DNA of 64,000 bases from assembly GCF_002443255.2 (NCBI RefSeq), contig NW_019211459.1, positions 213,333-277,332 of the forward strand, written 5' to 3'. Source of the DNA: Varroa destructor (lineage: Eukaryota > Arthropoda > Arachnida > Mesostigmata > Varroidae). The first letter of the stretch is position 1. Each line of letters starts with the position of its first letter. Below the pieces are notes generated by a model. That model worked only from the letters and a program-made list of their open reading frames with translations, searched no databases and was not told where the DNA came from. Shown piece by piece: positions 11,211-21,706 of the stretch. The translations under genes and the position numbers were made by a program.

Positions 11211-11685
11211 AAGAAAAGCTCTATATTTTGCTCTGTGTATAACCGATCTAACATCAAAACAGGCCAACAAAAAAAAGGTTATCGGATAGTTATATATTAT
11301 CAAACGACTCAAATAAAGAATTTGTCTGGGCAAACGTAATTTCATATTACTGTTTGCATATACTGCCTCGTATCAGTACGGGCCTAATCTCTATAAGCGC
11401 AGAGAATGTCAGTATTGATGCTGTTCCTGCACAATTCCATGAGGTTTTTTTTTGAAAAATCAAGCGTCAGTAATAATCGTTCCCATCACCCATACATCCA
11501 ATATACTGTTTTCGCATACTTAAGCAAAGAAGCAATATCGAAGTGCTTTTTTCCATAAACGGGGCAGACAAAAGAATGTAATAGACTACAATCTGTGCTG
11601 AGGTATTGATCGTCGACTTAGTAATAATACATGATGGTGTGGTGCTAATCTGTATCTTTCAAGCATGAACGGATCGATAGATCAT

Positions 11686-11955
11686 TTAATGCCACTGCAA
11701 TACCAAATGCTTAAAGCCTATAACGCTACCGGTGGCGGGATATCCGCTCACTGTCTTTACGGAATTGCCATTGTCGTTATCGGCGCCTGCCGCCTTGGCG
11801 TCATTCGATGAAGACGAAAGCAAGGAAGGAGGTTGAGCGGCTGCGCCAAATTGAGCCGAAGTACGGCGCCGTTCGGTCGCGCTGGTAGTGTTTCGCCTCA
11901 CGAGTTCCCTTTTTTGGCTGTTTGTCTCGACTTTACGTTGTGTTATCAGACTTTC
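11686..11955 (-). CDS. open frame, Ser/Ala/Asn-rich, possible internal exon
   Basis: The minus frame is open for 89 codons between stops at 11958 and 11686. It has no ATG at its start, so it would have to be an internal or terminal exon. It reads polar and low in complexity: a basic stretch (RKVETNSQKRELVRR), then Ala/Ser/Asn-rich (SSSSNDAKAAGADNDNGNS), ending in HLVLQWH. Codons are GC-richer than the DNA around. A possible donor AAGACA|GTGAGC lies inside it, after which the frame would be intronic. It resembles a disordered linker rather than a domain, and no family is recognised. The candidate exon at 11976-12079 lies just upstream on the same strand. Confidence 0.2.
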   Translation of the reverse strand, partial: ESLITQRKVETNSQKRELVRRNTTSATERRRTSAQFGAAAQPPSLLSSSSNDAKAAGADNDNGNSVKTVSGYPATGSVIGFKHLVLQWH

Positions 11956-11975
11956 TTACTCCGTTGACCCTGCTG

Positions 11976-12079
11976 CTAAAAACGCTTCGCTCTAGGCTGT
12001 CCGGCAGACGTTACCGGAGAGAAGACGCTGTCCTTGCTGGCTGTGCTCGCGCTGGTGTCGCCCGAGTGAATGATGCACC
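11976..12079 (-). CDS. exon candidate behind a strong acceptor
   Basis: On the minus strand the tract CGATTCCCCATCTTTTCGTCTTTAG is a strong 3' splice site. Of the three frames that follow, one reads 33 codons (starting CIIHSGDTSASTASKDSVFS) to a TAG at 11978-11976. A weaker donor, CTCCG|GTAACG (exon end 12015), could end the exon earlier. The peptide is Ser/Thr-rich and looks disordered; no domain is recognised. It shares its strand with the oxidoreductase-like exon 1.9 kb upstream, but nothing shows that they belong together. Confidence 0.25.
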
Positions 12080-12341
12080 CTAAAGACGAAAAGATGGGGA
12101 ATCGAGAGGTGCGGAGCCCCAGTCGCCAACGGCCAGCGACAGGCGACAGCAGCGGTCCTTGTTGTCAATAACAACGAGAATATCTATTAGGCAGAGTTTA
12201 TACGTCACTACTATTTTCCGCCACAGACTAGAAAGCCAGGTGATTTCAACGTTTTAAAATTGAGCGCAGCTGTCAAATATTTTGAAGATTTTTGAACTGG
12301 AAGACGTTTCCTTAGCCGAACGCAAAATGAACAATGATCGA

Positions 12342-12707
12342 CTATCTGTGAGATTTTTTTGTACACCGTCTTTTCTGTTCGTTTTTGTCCGAAGCTGATA
12401 AAAGAGATACAGCCTTTGTGCAGCTAACAGAGTAACCGATAAGGAAAAGAAGAAGGTGGGGAGTGGGTGTGGGGGTTCTCCCTTTTAGAACTTCGCGCGA
12501 AGCGAAATCAGTGAGCGGCATAAGGCTACGTAGACAACAACAGCGATAACAGACTGATGCCGAACGATGATGTAAACGAACGTTCATCGCATGACCAAAG
12601 TACCTCGATACCGAGGCTCGTTTAGAGGAAAGTAAAAAAGTGGAATCTGTTCGTCCAAAATGGCTGAGTCTCAAATTTGGCAGGAGCATTATGTTTTCTC
12701 TGGACAC
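12342..12707 (-). other. 121-codon open frame, status unclear
   Basis: The minus frame has an in-frame ATG seven codons in (MLLPNLRLSHFGRTDSTFLL) and stays open to 12342. It has a Cys run (CYRCCCLR) and a hydrophobic patch (HLLLFLIGYSVSC) but no recognised domain, and no clear splice or poly(A) signal. Confidence 0.15.
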
Positions 12708-13358
12708 GAAGCGCGCTAGGCAAATTGCGTATCGAAAACAGTTACGAGGCTTGTTGAATGCGAGTAATAGTGGTAATCCGCATCTTTAATTTCACAGAGG
12801 GAACAGCACTATGAGGATACTGGGTCAGTCTTAAAGCAGCTTGGAAGAAGACGCCAGGCTCTAGATGATACCGAGGCGAATAGTTGAATTTACCGAAAGT
12901 TATCTGAAGAGGCCTCTTACTGATAGTGCAACAGGCCTATGAAGGGGGGCTCCCTATACAAGGGGCTCACCTACTCTTCCCACAACCAGCAATCAAGTAA
13001 CAAGCGCGCGTCCAATCTTTCTCTCCACGCTTTTTCTTTCCTTCTCCCTCTGTTACTGCGATCGTGACAGATGGTGTTGAACGACCACAGCTGTCCTGTT
13101 TCAGGCTCATATATGTATATGGTAATATACGAGTAGCCTTCGTATTCGGCTAGCTGGTCCCGCTTGCCTGAAAGACTCGTCCAAATAATATATATACTCT
13201 ATCAATATACTTTTGTGTATGTTCCTTTGGTTCCGGGAAATTTGGCGAAATTTTCGCTCGATGTTTTTTTCGCTACTGTAGAAAAATGTACCTTTTGATC
13301 ATTTTCTTTTCTTTGTTTTTAATTTTTTCTTTACTTTTTTGTCTACTACTCCGCTTAG

Positions 13359-13384
13359 TAGTTTCGGATGAATTATCACACTGA
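13359..13384 (+). CDS. possible tiny terminal exon after a very strong polypyrimidine tract
   Basis: About 55 nearly pure pyrimidine bases with a few A/G (13300-13356) end in CCGCTTAG. All three frames after this acceptor stop within 26 bases; the longest reads VSDELSH then TGA (13382-13384). ATTAAA follows at 13405 and again at 13412. This fits a terminal exon with a short coding tail, or a 3' UTR exon. The pyrimidine tract could also be plain low-complexity DNA. Confidence 0.17.
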
Positions 13385-13957
13385 CCGAACCCTTGGCACA
13401 TGAAATTAAACATTAAACATGACAATAAGAACTGCGTCAGTTGAAGTTATCGGGTCAAATCTGTGAAGTCTTTCCTGTGCTAGAGTAATTATGGCGGCGT
13501 TGGCGTGTAGCTTTGCACGATAAGCCCACGACGCTTTTGTTTTGCGAGTGATGTTGCATTATTCTACAACATTTACTGGAAGTTTCTACACAAAGGTTCA
13601 CTGAATAAAACAAACTAATGAAGCCTTCATACAAAAATGTAATTTTTATTACAGAGGCGGTTTGTGACGACAGGCGCTGTCATCTCCGTCTGGCCTATAA
13701 TACAGTTCACTTTGCTACAGAAGATGGTGGAACAATATCTATCTTGCTTTATCATGACTTAGCGAGCATCGTTTCGGCTTCAACGTCGACGACTTCAACG
13801 ACAAATTTTTCATCCTATACGAATTTGTGAGGGCTGCGCGGTAACAATATGTATCATCATGCTCTAATATTGAATTCGCTTCATTAGAACGAACAAAAAT
13901 AGCCATAGGTGAGCTCAGTAGTTAGCGGTAGTCAGAAGAGGTTAGCGGAGTACTTAC

Positions 13958-13997
13958 CGCAACCTACGATACCCCAACGGAAGTCTGTAGCAGTCTT
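13958..13997 (-). CDS. exon of a Gfo/Idh/MocA oxidoreductase (dihydrodiol dehydrogenase-like)
   Basis: On the minus strand this short segment reads KTATDFRWGIVGCG and ends in phase 1 at a perfect GTAAGT donor (13957-13952). WGIVGCG is the first beta strand and glycine-rich turn of the NAD(P)-binding Rossmann fold with which Gfo/Idh/MocA proteins begin; animal trans-1,2-dihydrobenzene-1,2-diol dehydrogenases start with a very similar (R/K)WGI stretch a few residues from the methionine. In that family the enzyme oxidises dihydrodiols and sugars with NADP+ in the cytosol. Two acceptors are possible: AAACTAG (exon from 13997) or CTGCTACAG (exon from 13984). The initiating exon would lie at higher coordinates and the next exon lower; I searched for KIS.DF and EKP motifs down to position 1 and found neither. 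It could be a lone exon of a gene with large introns, or a remnant. Confidence 0.4.
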
Positions 13998-14009
13998 CTA
14001 GTTTTATTT

Positions 14010-17000
14010 TGTGTCAAACATTTTTGCCCCAAAACACTTGTGTAGCCTGTACAATAGCCAAATCATATTAATCGCTAAAATACGACATTCTGCGTTAGGG
14101 TTGGCGATAATCTGAAATCAAAATCCGGACCTATTTCTAAACAAACAGACGAAACTTATCAACGAAAAACTACTACTTCGAGTATGAGAAATATACGTGG
14201 TGATAACACAGCCGAACCAGAATTTCACTATTAAACGCTTGGCGATCTTATGCCATAAACAGAGATACTGGGTATAGGCGTGTTGGCTTTCGGATGAGTT
14301 AATACAATGGCCTAAAAGTTCAGCTGAACGGCTGAAGCATGGCATAATACGTTTAGATACAGCCACTACCGATGATGGAGTTCAGTGATGTGGCTTATAA
14401 TATAATGTAAACATCCTCAGAAGGCAAAGAGTAGCAGGATTTCGTTTGCAAATGGTCACCGACCAGAGTAACTTGGACGTAAGTTTCTAACGGATGTTCA
14501 AATACTGCTGACCAAACGATTTGTCGCACCCAAATGAAATCTAATCGGCTGATTCTATCGGAGCATCAAATATACTAACTCACAGCCTGACCCACAATAT
14601 TGGCCATTATCGGTACTACTTTAAATGCACGCATATTTGAGCTTATCTCGTTCTTTGTCATAGACGGTATATCTATTTAGCACGACAGGATAGAGAATAC
14701 ATGGATCTCAAAAATTATTTGCCCTACACAACGGTGGGCGAAATGCGCATATCTCATATCGTCGACATTTCCAGCAAAGCTTCCTTTTATCTTTGGAAAC
14801 ACTGGGCACGCACATTGTGGTGATATCGCTCCTGATAGTTGGAGTAGGGCCTGCAAACTCTAATCCGTAATCCACGAAACAAGCTTTGCTTTCATATAGT
14901 ATTCTCGACATTAGTTAATGAAAAACATTACCTAAACGGACAAATAAAAAATGTGACATGTTTCCAAGAAGTACATTTACCTCCTTTTATGTTGCAAAAG
15001 CCACTCAGCTGGACTACAATGGCTTCGTCGATTTTCTAAACCTCTCTGAGACTGCCTAAGCGAGGTAGCGAAACTGTTAAAAGCTACGGCCACAGAATAA
15101 AACCATGCTTGGCTAACTTGTATTACGCGACTACGCGACATAATTTTATGGATAAAGTTACTTCGAGTATGGATACTCTTGTACTTTAACACGGAATATT
15201 GTTTTTATACCGTATTTGATAATACTCAGGAAATTTACTAAGTTACCGAAGTTCGTAACTCTGAGATGCGTATGTAAATGTCGAAAGTGTCGTTTTGTTC
15301 TGCATATATATAACAAGTGATGATGTCTTCGAGTTGCTTGTAGAGCCGCTACTATTGCTATAGTAATCTTCGAAGATAGTGCTGTTTTTTTCACTACACA
15401 GTATCCAAAGATGTGCCCCCCGAGTTAAATTCGTATTTATATGTACTTAGCCTATTTCAGCTATTACGGCTTTATCGTATGCTAGTAATAATTTTAATCA
15501 TAAGCCTCGATGCAATCATTTGCTGTAGAAGCTCGCATGTCTTCGGATGATTATGAGTATATATATATATATGCTTCGTGCTCTTGTGCCAGTCTTTGGG
15601 GATGTCCTGGTATCACATTGCTGTGAAGTCATACTGACATTGATCCGCTATAACTTCTGACGCTGCTATGGCTGTCCGTTCGCAGATCGGGTATCCCAGA
15701 ACTGACGATATATTCTCAGAAAGTCGGTCGGGAAAAACAAAAGGTATTGGCTTCATCATAGATTTAGCAGAAATGTAGCAAATAGTTTATATAAGCGAGT
15801 GTGGTTTTATGTGAGTCTATATACGATGGGGTAACTCTATACGTTTTTTCGATAGATCTAGAGTATCTGACCAAGGATTCGAAGAACAGATTGCCTGCGG
15901 GCCAAAAGTATACTTCCGTTTAATTACTCCTACTTATATGTCACAAACCAAATATGTATTTCTTCGAATTATTGGACTACCCGAAAGCTCAGAGAAACAG
16001 ATTTATAGTTTTTATAGTGGCCTGCTTTCTTTTAGTTTTCAAAACGACTGGACTAGGGATCAATACGAATTCAGTACCAATAAAGAGTCAAGTACTCGGA
16101 AATGCCGATACTTTTGAATTGAATTTTATTAATCAGTAGGCACGCTCGTTTCGAGAAATTGCCATCTACTTAATCAGCGTGTTGGCGTCTCTCGGGAAAT
16201 TAATTTCCCGTTTAAGAAATATTTAGATGGTGCCATCACTGAATACGATCCAGTGTTTACCAAAACGTACATTATGTGCTGTTGTTAAGCTAGTACGGAA
16301 ATGTTGATATCCACCATCGATAGAAAACAAAATTCCAAATCATCTACGCTCGTGCGATCCTCGCCTTTTCCACCAAATTATCCTGTTTTTCCAACTCCAG
16401 TTTATCACTTGCCCAGTATAATAAGCAGTCCGTCCCTTCATTTGCATCCTTCTTGTACATTTTGCCCGGCGCTCACCGCGCTTCATGTATTTGCCCTCTT
16501 CTACCTTATATGCTGAAAGCAATGCCTAATCGCTTTATGTTTAACAACTGATGTGAAAGCCAAACATTTGTTCGGACCTCTAGTACCTACCTGTATGTTG
16601 ACGTTTACCTACCAAACGTCCTGGAACATTTTGGAACCATTAAACACGAACCACTTGATGATGCATCAGTGGCTTCTACTATTACGCTTCTTGGTTCTAA
16701 ATGTTTTAAGTTCATTGCTGTTAGGGCTTTCATCAGACCGGCTGGCTCCCAGGTCGGACCGAAGTGTGTCTACGCTCGGATAGGACCCGTCCGGTTATGA
16801 CGAACCGGATTATTATCTACTGTTTCGAACCTATCCGATACTCTCGACGAGGAGAAAAACACGTTACACTCACGCATTCGCATAAGCTTGTAAAGGAAGC
16901 CAACGAATGAAGGAGGCCAGAGCCTTCCTCCTCGATAGAAATAGGCGGCATATAAGCATGCTTTATTTACGTGTGAATACTATGATGTACAAGATGATTG

Positions 17001-18130
17001 ATGATGCAGTTGGCGGTTTGATGGCTTATCGAATTATCAATTTTTTACTGTTTGCATGGTAAAAAGTGTATGGCCATATTTTCACAAAGGAATCCAGTTC
17101 CAGATAAAATAATATCTATTTTGTGAAATAGTTCCCTCGATCTTCGAAAAGATTACAGCTCGACTGTATTTCTAGCTGCTGCCCCAACGGAGGCATCAGT
17201 CCCGCTTACCTCAGTTCCCCCCTACTTTCCCGTACGTTACTTCTTCTCGTGTTTCATTATCTCCTTCACTTTAATAGGTCGTATTGAAGAATTGTCTATT
17301 GTTTTATAGTACATGTCAATATACCTTACATAATAGACCAATATGGGAACTTAATTTGGTAAATTTACTAATGGGTAGCTTTTGGCTATGCCAGTCCCTA
17401 TTGTCGACGAAGCTGTGCTGTTTCGCACGATGAGCTGACACATAGAACACCAGCACGCTTTGTAGAACTTCTTCAGACCACCGTTCCGGTCCGAGTGACG
17501 ACCGTGACGAAGAGGGATGGTCGAGCCACTTCATTACCAGGTAGTACCAACTAATCATAAACGCTTTGATCCAATTGATGCACAGTATCAGCCAAAAGTT
17601 CCTGAAATCGTCATAAGAAATGGCTTATTACGCATCCATAGTAATAATAGAACGAGAGATATCGTAATAGCGTCTTAGCGTTTTTGGAATTTGGATAGCG
17701 CTACCAACTCCCTATGACGCGCTACGGTTTATATGGGCACACCTCCTAAGATTTCACTCCTAAGATGAGGCGTCACTGCATCTCGTTGGACCGAGCTAAA
17801 TGTGGTCTACTTATGAAGTTTTAATAAATTCTGCCGTTTATAAGTCACTTAGAAAGCTATGCGGAGGCAGACTGAAACAAATCGTATCGAAAGCTTGAAA
17901 TCTAACATAATACCTAATTTATATTACATCAATCTATTTGGGGGTCTAACGTTTGGATTAGCACGGGCTAGACTCGTCGGCAGAAATGGTCATCTCGCAG
18001 CAGTCAACACTGAACTCAGTCTGAAGAGATAACTTCATTCGTGTCTTCGCTCGATCAGTTCGTTTGCCATTGACGGCCTTGTTCGTATTGGTGCTAGTAA
18101 ATCATTGGCGCAAGTCACCTGGTTCACCAA
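14010..18130. other. long stretch without a recognisable gene
   Basis: AT-rich DNA with only short open frames. One 61-codon frame with a true ATG (15954-16139, plus) encodes a single hydrophobic helix (FIVFIVACFLLVF) but has no other support. A palindrome lies at 16193 and a short TA run at 15558. Nothing else stands out. Confidence 0.55.
16193..16210. repeat. 18-bp perfect palindrome
   Basis: CGGGAAATTAATTTCCCG has no central spacer. It sits between CCATCTA (about 16163) and a more distant inverted TAGATGG (about 16226), so a larger imperfect foldback of about 70 bp is possible. Confidence 0.8.
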
Positions 18131-18133
18131 AAT

Positions 18134-18136
<3 letters not shown>

Positions 18137-18180
<44 letters not shown>
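18137..18180. repeat. (AT)22 microsatellite
   Basis: Forty-four bases of uninterrupted AT, running straight into the hairpin at 18180-18209. Confidence 0.97.
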
Positions 18181-18183
<3 letters not shown>

Positions 18184-18209
18184 AAGTCTGTGTCTATACA
18201 GACTTCCTA
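18180..18209. repeat. perfect hairpin, 12-bp stem, 6-nt loop
   Basis: TAGGAAGTCTGT (18180-18191) and ACAGACTTCCTA (18198-18209) are exact reverse complements around GTCTAT, directly abutting the AT repeat. Confidence 0.92.
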
Positions 18210-18720
18210 AAGCCGATATGATAAACGTATCTGCTAAAAACACGTAAAGATCGAGCAGGAAAAAGTGATGTTCACTCAAATCGGTCCTGTGTTTTTACCT
18301 GCCTTAAGAATGGGGCTTGGCTTGGGGGCAGTCCTTCTAAAAGTATCGTTACGATAGCGTTTTGTGTTCAAAGAACAAATTGTTATTGAGCTTGTGAACG
18401 TATTCTGGCTACGTCTACCATTAAGCTGAGCATACGCAGGCTTTTTGAAGCCAGTTGGTCAAATGATAGCAGAAAGCCGTAGGGAAAGTCTGCTTCTGAG
18501 ATAAATATGTAACAAAAAGAAGTTCCCTTCACATAGGGGACCGTACGTTCACGTGTTGTTAAGTGCCGCCAAAGAAATTGTTAGAATATATATATGTATA
18601 TATATGAATCATGCTTTCAATTTACGTAGGTTCATTAGAGACTGGTTAAAGGTGCGCCCGAACCTACAAAGGGGAACTGCTGTAGTTGGTGAATAATGTA
18701 GCTATAAAAAAAAATTCCAC
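18210..18720. other. no gene seen
   Basis: AT-rich; contains a short interrupted TA run near 18590. No open frame of note. Confidence 0.5.
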
Positions 18721-18782
18721 TGAATTAATAATTGCGTCGTAGTGTGACTGGCCGACAACCACAGAATTACAAATATCTTGAG

Positions 18783-19001
18783 ATGAAATGCAACGGCGGG
18801 AGATTTTGTAAGAAGTTTCTAATCAAAATAATACATGGGTCTGATCGAACAGTAACAAGGTTAGCCGTGTGCGAGGAATTCTCAAACGAGAACGACGACC
18901 ATCTGTGCAAGAAGAGGCTCGAGGAAACTGAGAGCGTCGAAGGCTCGACGAATATGATCTTCACGGAAGTAGAATTGTTCGATGATGCCAGCAATCTTTA
19001 A
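18783..19001 (+). CDS. 73-codon Cys-containing frame, possibly extracellular
   Basis: ATG at 18783; the same frame is also open upstream from about 18732, including a possible acceptor CAACCACAG at 18769. The protein starts MKCNGGRFCKKFLIKIIHGS and ends VELFDDASNL. It has four cysteines (residues 3, 9, 30, 42) and a charged, soluble composition. Codons such as AAC, GAG, GAC, CTC, TTC, ACG and GCC are GC-richer than the AT-rich flanks, which argues for coding. The pattern of a strand, HGSDRT, VTRLAVC, then STNMIFTEVEL faintly recalls the later half of a CUB domain, but the match is too loose to assign. There is no signal peptide, so it would be an internal or terminal exon. No poly(A) signal lies within 100 bases of the stop. 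Confidence 0.38.
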   Translation: MKCNGGRFCKKFLIKIIHGSDRTVTRLAVCEEFSNENDDHLCKKRLEETESVEGSTNMIFTEVELFDDASNL

Positions 19002-19332
19002 ACTCCCCTGCGAAACTATGGCAGGGCTATCTTGTTAAGACTGACTGAAGACCAATGTTGCAAGTTTCGTTCTCTTTGGAACAAAATCAAAAGGTTATTC
19101 TAGTGCTTCACGCCGAACTTCTACTATGTCCCCGTCGTAACGATATGTATGTGCTAATCGAGTATTCCATCTTGCCATCTTATTTTGTTATTCTAGTATC
19201 TAATCAGCTTGATATCGGTACTGAGCCAGGTAGCCAACGTCTTGGTCTTATTCAGTCTATTCGTAAGTCCGCTATCCTCAAATCCGGCATCGGCAAAAGT
19301 ACATGCCAGGTCCACAGTCTGCCACAATCCAG

Positions 19333-19337
<5 letters not shown>

Positions 19338-19367
<30 letters not shown>
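19338..19367. repeat. (TA)15 microsatellite
   Basis: Thirty bases of TA after a short GTGT start. Confidence 0.97.
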
Positions 19368-19371
<4 letters not shown>

Positions 19372-19881
19372 TTTACGCAATCGGTAAACAATACACGGCT
19401 GGCTTTTGTCGCAGACCGGTAGGTTTGCGTCTTTAGAAAATAGTTATTCTACTAAAATGTACCCTTTCAAGGAGAGCTACTACAATGAAATTATCATTGA
19501 AACAAAGCTATGGCAATAGCTTCGGAAAGGTGCATCTTTCGTATAGCAAATAATAACCCAATATTTTGTAGAAAAACCATTTGTTGCCGTGCAGTTTTTA
19601 CATAAAAGAGAGCATTATTTTACTTGCGTTGATATACCATGCCACAGTCAACAGACCGAGGAAAATTTTTCCTTGCCGAATCTTTCAGTCAAGGCTTTAC
19701 GTTGGTCAAATAGACTTTGAGTCTATTGACGCGAGGCCGCTTCCTGAGGCGTCGATAACGAAAAACCGGTAATGTTCGTTAGCTGTGCAATGCGTTCCCA
19801 TGATTTATCCTGCTCAACAAAGTTTCGTGCGGGAAATTTCCGCCTGTTCTACTTCGCTAGATAGAGACACACGAGCGCAAG

Positions 19882-20022
19882 ATGTCTTCCAAAAGAAAAT
19901 TCGTAGTGGCCATCAACGTTGCCACAGCGTCCACTGTGGTTTACCGCCAGAGACGCGGCCGCAGTTGCAGGTGGAACAGCATAGAGTGCAACACTGAGGG
20001 GAACGACGAGACCTATCGTTGA
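19882..20022 (+). CDS. 46-codon open frame with good start context
   Basis: ATG with A at -3 begins MSSKRKFVVAINVATASTVV; the tail is basic then acidic (RQRRGRSCR, ECNTEGNDETYR) before TGA. GTTGCAG|GTGGAA inside the frame could be a donor. The patch is GC-rich and stop-poor. No domain is recognised. Confidence 0.18.
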   Translation: MSSKRKFVVAINVATASTVVYRQRRGRSCRWNSIECNTEGNDETYR

Positions 20023-20361
20023 CGATCATCGACGAGAGCGTTTGCGGTGGGATACGATGTCGTACGCAAGAATCGGTCCTACTCTAAATGACAGCTCGTA
20101 TGTTTACCGAATTTCTGACGACTCCGTCGCAGTCGGGTCACTTTCTTATTTTTGCCGGTGCCTTCATTTTCATAATTTAATCAAACATTATTTACTCTTT
20201 ACCGATTTCTCCTTGAGTGTGTTTTTAGGCGCAGATAATCAGGACCACCATCCGAATCATTGTCGGCACAGAGAGTCACATCATACCTACAATCATAGAA
20301 GAGGAAAAGAAGTGACGTCCTTTATTGAACGGATCATGCATGTTGAGATGGCCAGAATTCG

Positions 20362-20973
20362 GTGACGTGTGCCATTCACCAATTCATTTTCTATCATTTC
20401 CTGTGCGGCCTGCAGTACTGTCACCGAGTGGGCTGCAATGACATCGTGCCGCGTTTTTCGACCATCACTGACAGCGGGAATAGTGGCAGCCGCGATGCGG
20501 ACATCCAAGAATACGATGTTACCGCTTTGTTTGCTGGTGTCATGATGACCAGAAAGGAGCACCGTTCAGTAGTTACTCGACATCGTCTTCTTTTTATCTT
20601 CATCATTTGGTACTTTTTCCCGCACCTTCTGTACTTGAGTTTTGACTTTTCAAGCAAAAAGAAGCAGTCTAGTCTGAGCGGACCGCGGAATAATACCGAA
20701 TATTTTTGCCGATTGCCGAGGATACTGATAGTAGAATTTGGATCAATATCTCTTTCGTCATCCTCAACGCCGTCACCAGACTCGTCATTGTTACCATTTT
20801 TCAACGGGATAGAGGCAGTTCGGCGACTGTTATGGTGCGTGCAACGAATTAGATTTAAGCTGTTTGAGAGTATCGGCCGTTGTTGGTACGTCGCCTATTT
20901 TGAAAACAAACCATGTCGATCGGCCATGATCAGACGCTATTTGGCATCAGCGACATTAGCAGGTAGCCAGTGA
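20362..20973 (+). other. longest open frame in the window, coding status doubtful
   Basis: Stop-to-stop this plus frame is open for over 200 codons, but its first codon is GTG, not ATG. A plausible acceptor (TCATTTCCTGTGCGGCCTGCAG, ending 20414) would start an exon reading YCHRVGCNDIVPRFSTITDS. It contains a hydrophobic stretch (LLFIFIIWYFFPHLLYL) and a Ser-rich one, with no domain recognised. Two minus-strand frames overlap it (20421-20804 with 127 codons; 20293-20562 with 89 codons), so openness here is mostly a matter of base composition. The 89-codon minus frame (SGNIVFLDVRIAAATIPAVS at its start) is the most protein-like by eye. Confidence 0.18.
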
Positions 20974-21262
20974 TAGCCAAACAGATCATTTTTAGCGGGA
21001 CGATTTTGAACGCTGCGTGGTCAGTACATTATGCATCGATGCTGCTTTTTTCTAGTCTGATTTCTGCTTGTTGTCCAGACAACCCCCACAAGGTAACCGT
21101 GAGTTGTCGACGAGTGCGCCTCGCCTTGGTACTTCTTCCCATTTCGTTGCTCTCAGTAGCCAGCGAATGAGTAACTCAATGAGTTTCGTCGACTTCAACT
21201 ACGATAGCAGCGGAAGCTGTTGTTAACTATCGCTACTGCCCCCATCGTTTATGCTGTTGCCC

Positions 21263-21281
21263 TGATGATGATGATGATGAT
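21263..21281. repeat. (TGA)6 microsatellite
   Basis: Six tandem TGA/ATG units. Confidence 0.9.
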
Positions 21282-21367
21282 ACAGCGCAAACAGATGACT
21301 TAATTGCAGCCACTTGTGAAAACTAGATAAATTCTGACCGCAAGGAGCGATACTTTAATAAGCAGTG

Positions 21368-21418
21368 AGCGAAAGCATTGGCTGAAAGTCTATTGAAAAG
21401 TCAGCCAATGCTTTCGCT
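21368..21418. repeat. perfect hairpin, 18-bp stem, 15-nt loop
   Basis: AGCGAAAGCATTGGCTGA (21368-21385) is the exact reverse complement of 21401-21418. The right arm contains the ATG at 21408 of the frame that runs to 21662, so any transcript through here would carry a stable stem at that start. It is too short for a typical animal pre-microRNA. Confidence 0.95.
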
Positions 21419-21502
21419 TAGACGGAAGCTTGAACTAGTACTGTATTTCTATTCAATTGGCTTTCTTCTTCCATATCTATTTGTCTGTCATGTCTTCGTG
21501 CT

Positions 21503-21524
21503 GCCGCCGCCGCCGCCGCCGCCG
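21503..21524. repeat. (GCC)7 microsatellite
   Basis: Seven GCC units; in the frame of the following exon candidate it reads as a proline run. Confidence 0.92.
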
Positions 21525-21538
21525 TTCGCTGGCGCCAG

Positions 21539-21662
21539 AATTCGACGAACAACGGTCCTAAACAGTCCATTAACTGGTAGTCCATTGGGATACACTAACA
21601 TTAACAACGGTAGCAGTGATGACGAAACAGCAAAGGATAGAATATCCGCCGTAGTAACATAG
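21539..21662 (+). CDS. terminal exon candidate
   Basis: An acceptor (GCTGGCGCCAG, after a pyrimidine-rich stretch that includes the GCC repeat) opens a frame of about 41 codons to TAG at 21660-21662. The peptide is polar: IRRTTVLNSPLTGSPLG, then YTNINNGSSDDETAKDRISA. AATAAA follows 38 bases after the stop, then a GT-containing stretch. The same frame is open upstream to 21378 through the hairpin and the proline run, so an ATG at 21408 (84 residues, hydrophobic N-terminus) is an alternative start. No domain is recognised; the sequence looks like a disordered cytoplasmic tail. Confidence 0.3.
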
Positions 21663-21700
21663 GCTAGAAGTTGGTCCACTAGTTTAGACGGCACTTGTCC

Positions 21701-21706
21701 AATAAA
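21701..21706 (+). terminator. poly(A) signal AATAAA
   Basis: Canonical hexamer 38 nt after the stop at 21662. Confidence 0.3.

Larger units (their letters stand above)
9400..11680. other. no gene recognised
   Basis: Mostly AT-rich. A plus frame from an ATG at 10628 stays open for 111 codons, but its tail is the CAGC microsatellite and no domain is visible. Two hairpins and one microsatellite are listed separately. Confidence 0.5.

Noticed and set aside
16740..16870. tRNA or snRNA suggested by GGTTCGAAAC on the minus strand
   Set aside because: No cloverleaf can be drawn and there is no A box.
20402..20460. CGLQYCHRVG read like the catalytic-loop approach of a protein kinase
   Set aside because: No HRD, DFG or APE motif follows in any frame, so it is a chance match.
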